Program-made: the position numbers and the translations under genes
Notes under the pieces: model-generated
Told to the model about the DNA's origin: nothing
The model's input: only the letters and a program-made list of their open reading frames with translations
Database searches by the model: none
DNA from: Raineyella sp044508675
GTDB taxonomy: Bacteria > Actinomycetota > Actinomycetes > Propionibacteriales > Propionibacteriaceae
Reading direction: 5' to 3'
Assembly: GCA_044508675.1 (NCBI GenBank)
Contig: JBIQHF010000016.1
Span: 1-64,000 of the forward strand
DNA length: 64,000 nucleotides
Shown: piece by piece, positions 61,220 through 64,000 of the stretch
Position numbering within the stretch: position 1 is the first letter of the stretch
Layout of the letters: each line of letters starts with the position of its first letter

Positions 61220-62275
61220 GTGAAGCGCAAAACGGAAAAAGTCGTCATCGAGGCCGAGGTCCCCAAGAGCCTGACCGAGGTAGGGGTCGACGCGGTCGAC
61301 GCGGCGATCAAGGCGGCCACGCCCTACATCGAGCAGGCCCGTGAGATCGGCAGCCACCGGGTCGCCGACGCCCAGGCGCGGCTGGCACCGCTGGCGGAAC
61401 AGGCCAGGGAGCGCCTCGCCCCCATCGCCGATCAGGCCAAGGAGCGCAGGGACAAGGCCCAGGACTTCCTGGCGCCGTACGTCACCGACGCCCAGGCCAA
61501 GATCGGCCCGGTCGCCCATGAGGCCAAGGTCCGGGGGGCCGCCGGGGCCCGCACCACCCTCGACAGCCTGGCACCGCGGCTGGAGAGCGCCCTGCTCGCC
61601 GTGGGCCCGATCGCCGACGAGGCTGCCGCCCGCCTGCACGACGAGGTCGTGCCGCGGGCCGCGAAGTTCCTCGACCAGGCCGCTGAGGTCGAGCCGCTGA
61701 GCCGCCGCCAGCGCCGTAAGGCCCGCAAGACGACCGCGAAGCTGGAGAAGGCCGCCGCCAAGGTCACGAAGGCCAACGCCAAGGCCCTGGCCCGCGCGGA
61801 GCGCAGCGGCAGCGGCAATGTCTGGAAGGTGCTGCTGGTCCTCACCGGCATCATCGGGGTGGCCATCCTGGTCGCCAAGAAGCTCGGCACCCCCAAGGAG
61901 GATGCCTGGCAGAACTACCAGCCGACCCCGCCCGCCCCGGCTGCCGCCCCCGCCGACGCGCCGACCGCCGCCACTGCGGAGGCGCCGGACGAGGAGATGG
62001 ACGACGAGACGGCCGAGAGCGAAGCCGAGATGATCGGTGAGGGAGGCCACGTCACCGAGGCCGACGCCGCGGTGTCCACCGATACCGCCACCAGCTACGG
62101 GCCGGACTCCTTCGTCGGCACCAATCCCCCCGCCGAGTTCACCATCAAGGGCAACCCCCGCTCGATGAAGTACCACCTGCCCGGTTCCGACTCGTACGAG
62201 CGCACGATCACCGACGTGTGGTTCGCCACCGAGGAGGCCGCGCAGGCCGCTGGCTTCACCAAGGCGACCCGCTGA
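61220..62275 (+). CDS. Membrane protein with amphipathic repeats (DUF5324-like) and a C-terminal sunset-like domain
   Basis: A 351-residue protein of unknown function. Residues about 15-165 are Ala/Arg/Glu/Gln-rich amphipathic helices with apolipoprotein-like repeats (for example ARLAPLAEQARERLAPIAD). A Lys-rich stretch (about 155-195) precedes one membrane helix (about 199-217, VWKVLLVLTGIIGVAILVA). A Pro/Ala then Asp/Glu-rich linker leads to a C-terminal module, FTIKGNPRSMKYHLPGSDSY...VWFATEEAAQAAGF (about 300-348). This resembles the short sunset domain seen on various actinobacterial proteins. GTG 61220 has GGAGG 4 nt upstream. The position beside cyclophilin and rhomboid matches DUF5324 proteins of Streptomyces; that link is from memory. 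Confidence 0.75.
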   Translation: MKRKTEKVVIEAEVPKSLTEVGVDAVDAAIKAATPYIEQAREIGSHRVADAQARLAPLAEQARERLAPIADQAKERRDKAQDFLAPYVTDAQAKIGPVAHEAKVRGAAGARTTLDSLAPRLESALLAVGPIADEAAARLHDEVVPRAAKFLDQAAEVEPLSRRQRRKARKTTAKLEKAAAKVTKANAKALARAERSGSGNVWKVLLVLTGIIGVAILVAKKLGTPKEDAWQNYQPTPPAPAAAPADAPTAATAEAPDEEMDDETAESEAEMIGEGGHVTEADAAVSTDTATSYGPDSFVGTNPPAEFTIKGNPRSMKYHLPGSDSYERTITDVWFATEEAAQAAGFTKATR

Positions 62276-62288
62276 CAGCTGCCTGACC

Positions 62289-62329
62289 GACGGGGGTGGG
62301 AAGGTCGATGCGACCTCCCCACCCCCGTC
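62289..62329 (+). terminator. Terminator after the sunset-domain gene
   Basis: 19-bp arms (62289-62307 and 62311-62329) with one mismatch and a 3-nt loop, followed by TTCCTGTCC. It begins 13 nt past the stop codon. Confidence 0.85.
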
Positions 62330-62397
62330 TTCCTGTCCACGTGTGCTCCCTCGTGGGTTCGCCACCCATTCGGCCCTCCCACGTCCCCTGCGGGCCG

Positions 62398-62403
62398 TAG
62401 ATT
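62398..62403 (+). promoter_or_regulatory. -10 hexamer of the A24 peptidase gene, leaderless type
   Basis: TAGATT, then CGGGATT (7 nt), then GTG 62411. Confidence 0.55.
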
Positions 62404-62410
62404 CGGGATT

Positions 62411-63178
62411 GTGTCACTGATCCTCGCGCTCGCTGTCGCCGCGCTCCTGGCCGCCGCCACCGGTGTCGCGACCGAGCCGGTGCTGCGACGGCTCCCGGTC
62501 CCGGCCATGACCCTCGACAACGCCCCTGTCCCGTACGATCCGGAGGCCGCCGCGGCGGGCCGGGACGAGGCTCCGGACGAGGAACAGCCACCGGACTATG
62601 CCGCCCTGGCCACGCACCGCTTCGCCCTGGCCTGCGCGGCCCTGTCGCTGGTGGCGGCCTTCCTGGCCGCGGCCCTGGCACCCTCCCCCTGGCTGCCCCT
62701 GTGGTCGGTCTGGGCCACCGCCTTCGCGGTGCTGGTGATGGTGGACGCGGCCACGACCTGGCTGCCGCTGCGGTTGACCAGGGTGACCTGGGTGGCCGCA
62801 ACCGTGGCGGTGGCGATCGCCGCCGCGATCGCCCTGGCCGGAGGTCCGGTGTCGCTGGCCGACCTGGGCCGGGTCGCCCTGGGGGCCGCTGCCTCAGGGG
62901 GGTTCTACCTGCTGTTGTGGCGGGTCGGCCACGGACTCGGCTTCGGGGACGTACGGATCAGCCCGCTGATCGGCGCGCTCGGGGCCACGCTGTCCTGGAG
63001 TGGTTGGTGGATCGCCCTGGTGGCGGGGCCGCTGCTCGGTGCCGTCTGGGGCCTGGTCCGAGCCGCCACCGGCCGACGGGACGCCTTCGCGTACGGGCCG
63101 TGGATGTGGCTCGGCCCCGCTGTGGCGCTCGTCGCGCACGCAGCGGGGCCGATCCTGCCGTGGGTGGTCGTGCCCTGA
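62411..63178 (+). CDS. Prepilin peptidase-like A24 family membrane protein
   Basis: A 255-residue polytopic protein with about seven membrane segments. The two aspartates of A24 aspartyl peptidases are present: MVDAATTWLPLRL in the first segment pair and GFGDVRISPLIGALG. The N-terminal methyltransferase domain of classical PilD is absent. The cytoplasmic loop at about 30-70 is acidic and Pro-rich. No pilin genes lie in the window, so the substrate is unknown. GTG 62411 follows a leaderless -10. The 3' end is 13 bp from the convergent trpD. Confidence 0.85.
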   Translation: MSLILALAVAALLAAATGVATEPVLRRLPVPAMTLDNAPVPYDPEAAAAGRDEAPDEEQPPDYAALATHRFALACAALSLVAAFLAAALAPSPWLPLWSVWATAFAVLVMVDAATTWLPLRLTRVTWVAATVAVAIAAAIALAGGPVSLADLGRVALGAAASGGFYLLLWRVGHGLGFGDVRISPLIGALGATLSWSGWWIALVAGPLLGAVWGLVRAATGRRDAFAYGPWMWLGPAVALVAHAAGPILPWVVVP

Positions 63179-63191
63179 GTGTCGGCCGAGA

Positions 63192-64000
63192 TCAGTTGGC
63201 GGCGAGCCGGCGGGTGGTCGCGGTCCAGCTGTCCAGGCGGGCCAGCGCCCTCCCGGAGTCGATCGTTTCGCTGACTCTGTCCAGGTAGACCCGGAACTGC
63301 TCGGTGACGTCCGCGTCCAGGTCCGGGCCGTCGTAGGCCAGCAGCGTCGCGGCGGCGTTCAGCAGCACGATGTCGCGCACCGCACCGGTCTTGCCCGAGA
63401 AGGTGTCGCGGACGATCGCCGCATTGACGTCCGGCTCCCCACCGACCAGGTCGGACTTCTGGGCCCGAGGGATACCGAGATCCAGCGGGTCCAGCTCGGT
63501 CGCCACGATCCGGCCGTCCCGGATCAGCCAGACCCTGGAGGAGGTAGTGGTGGTCAGCTCATCCAGGCCGTCGCCACCGTGGAAGACCATGCCCTGGTTG
63601 CCGCGCTTGGCGAGGACTCCGGCGATCAGGCCGGCCATCTGCTCGTTGGCGATGCCGATGGCCTGCGCCTGTGGTCGAGCGGGGTTGGACAGCGGGCCCA
63701 GGTAGTTGAAGATCGTGGCGATGCCGAGCTCACGACGCGGACCAGCGGCGTACTTCAGCGAACCGTGGTACATCGGGGCGAAGAGGAAGACGATCCCTTC
63801 CTCGTCCATCACCTGCTGCTGCTTCTCGGGGGCCAGGTCAAGGACCAGCCCGAGGGCCTCGAGGCAGTCGGCCGTCCCACACATCGAGGAGGCCGCACGG
63901 TTGCCGTGCTTGACCACGTGGGCGCCTGCGGCCGCCGCGACGATCGCGGACATGGTGGAGATGTTGACCGTGTTGGCCCGATCGCCCCCCGAGCCCACCA
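63192..64000 (-). CDS. trpD: Anthranilate phosphoribosyltransferase (5' part outside the window)
   Basis: TrpD transfers phosphoribose from PRPP to anthranilate in tryptophan synthesis. About 268 C-terminal residues are seen. Motifs include GSGGDRANTVNIST (PRPP loop; the family form is GTGGD), VKHGNRAASSMCGTADCLEALG, FLFAPMYHGSLKYAAGPRRELG, NYLGPLSNPARP and FHGGDGLDELT. The N-terminal helical domain and start lie beyond position 64000. Trp precursors come from the shikimate pathway that aroG, 9.6 kb away, starts, but the two are not in one operon. Confidence 0.94.
   Translation of the reverse strand, partial: VGSGGDRANTVNISTMSAIVAAAAGAHVVKHGNRAASSMCGTADCLEALGLVLDLAPEKQQQVMDEEGIVFLFAPMYHGSLKYAAGPRRELGIATIFNYLGPLSNPARPQAQAIGIANEQMAGLIAGVLAKRGNQGMVFHGGDGLDELTTTTSSRVWLIRDGRIVATELDPLDLGIPRAQKSDLVGGEPDVNAAIVRDTFSGKTGAVRDIVLLNAAATLLAYDGPDLDADVTEQFRVYLDRVSETIDSGRALARLDSWTATTRRLAAN

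Overview
The window is a gene-dense, high-GC stretch of core chromosome from an actinobacterium. Gene content and order follow the Mycobacterium tuberculosis map closely: rpsA-polA-pdtaR-pykA, then wag31-yggT-sepF-yfiH-ftsZ-ftsQ-murCG-ftsW-murD-mraY-murFE-pbp-ftsL-rsmH-mraZ, then metF-idsA-pknL-aroG-plsC-exo/uvrC-trpD. MurE carries the DNPR diaminopimelate signature. A propionibacteria-like member of the Propionibacteriales is my best guess, but the genus cannot be fixed from this sequence. I see no phage, insertion sequence, plasmid gene, CRISPR array or rRNA. The only RNA gene found is one tRNA-Leu(CAA).

Region 1 (1-9749): housekeeping genes, almost all on the minus strand. These are nadE, rpsA, polA, an ANTAR response regulator with a long Lys/Ala-rich tail, tRNA-Leu, pyk, and the overlapping dksA-like/lspA/rluD set. 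Region 2 (9749-29875): the division and cell wall (dcw) cluster, transcribed leftward from an mraZ promoter that carries phased MraZ-type boxes. Nearly every junction between genes is a 1-4 bp stop/start overlap. It makes the peptidoglycan precursor (murE, murF, mraY, murD, murG, murC), the septal synthase pair (ftsW and a class B PBP), and the divisome and polar scaffold (ftsL-like, ftsQ, ftsZ, sepF, DivIVA). A 103-bp near-perfect inverted repeat sits between mraZ and rsmH. Region 3 (30325-35123): a rightward moxR / DUF58 / transglutaminase operon.

Region 4 (35344-42182): a leftward DNA-damage tolerance operon. A perfect actinobacterial LexA box precedes a DUF6504 protein, error-prone polymerase DnaE2, a methyltransferase and a catalytically intact DinB. 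No imuA'/imuB is present in this operon or elsewhere in the window. Region 5 (42272-64000): mixed short transcription units. They include a HelD-type RNA polymerase helicase, metF, a polyprenyl diphosphate synthase, a PASTA Ser/Thr kinase, a secreted cutinase, aroG, plsC, lipases, a ROK kinase, an exonuclease-UvrC fusion, a catalytically degenerate rhomboid, a cyclophilin, a membrane protein with a sunset-like C-terminus, a prepilin-peptidase-like protein, and the 3' part of trpD.

A recurrent regulatory pattern stands out. At least eleven genes have a TANNNT hexamer ending 6 or 7 nt before an ATG or GTG, usually with no usable Shine-Dalgarno. This is the arrangement expected for leaderless mRNAs. 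No clearly novel multi-gene system is visible. The best candidates for follow-up are the LexA-controlled DUF6504-DnaE2-methyltransferase-DinB operon, the mraZ-rsmH inverted repeat, the histone-tail ANTAR protein, the hendecad-repeat DivIVA and the pseudo-rhomboid.
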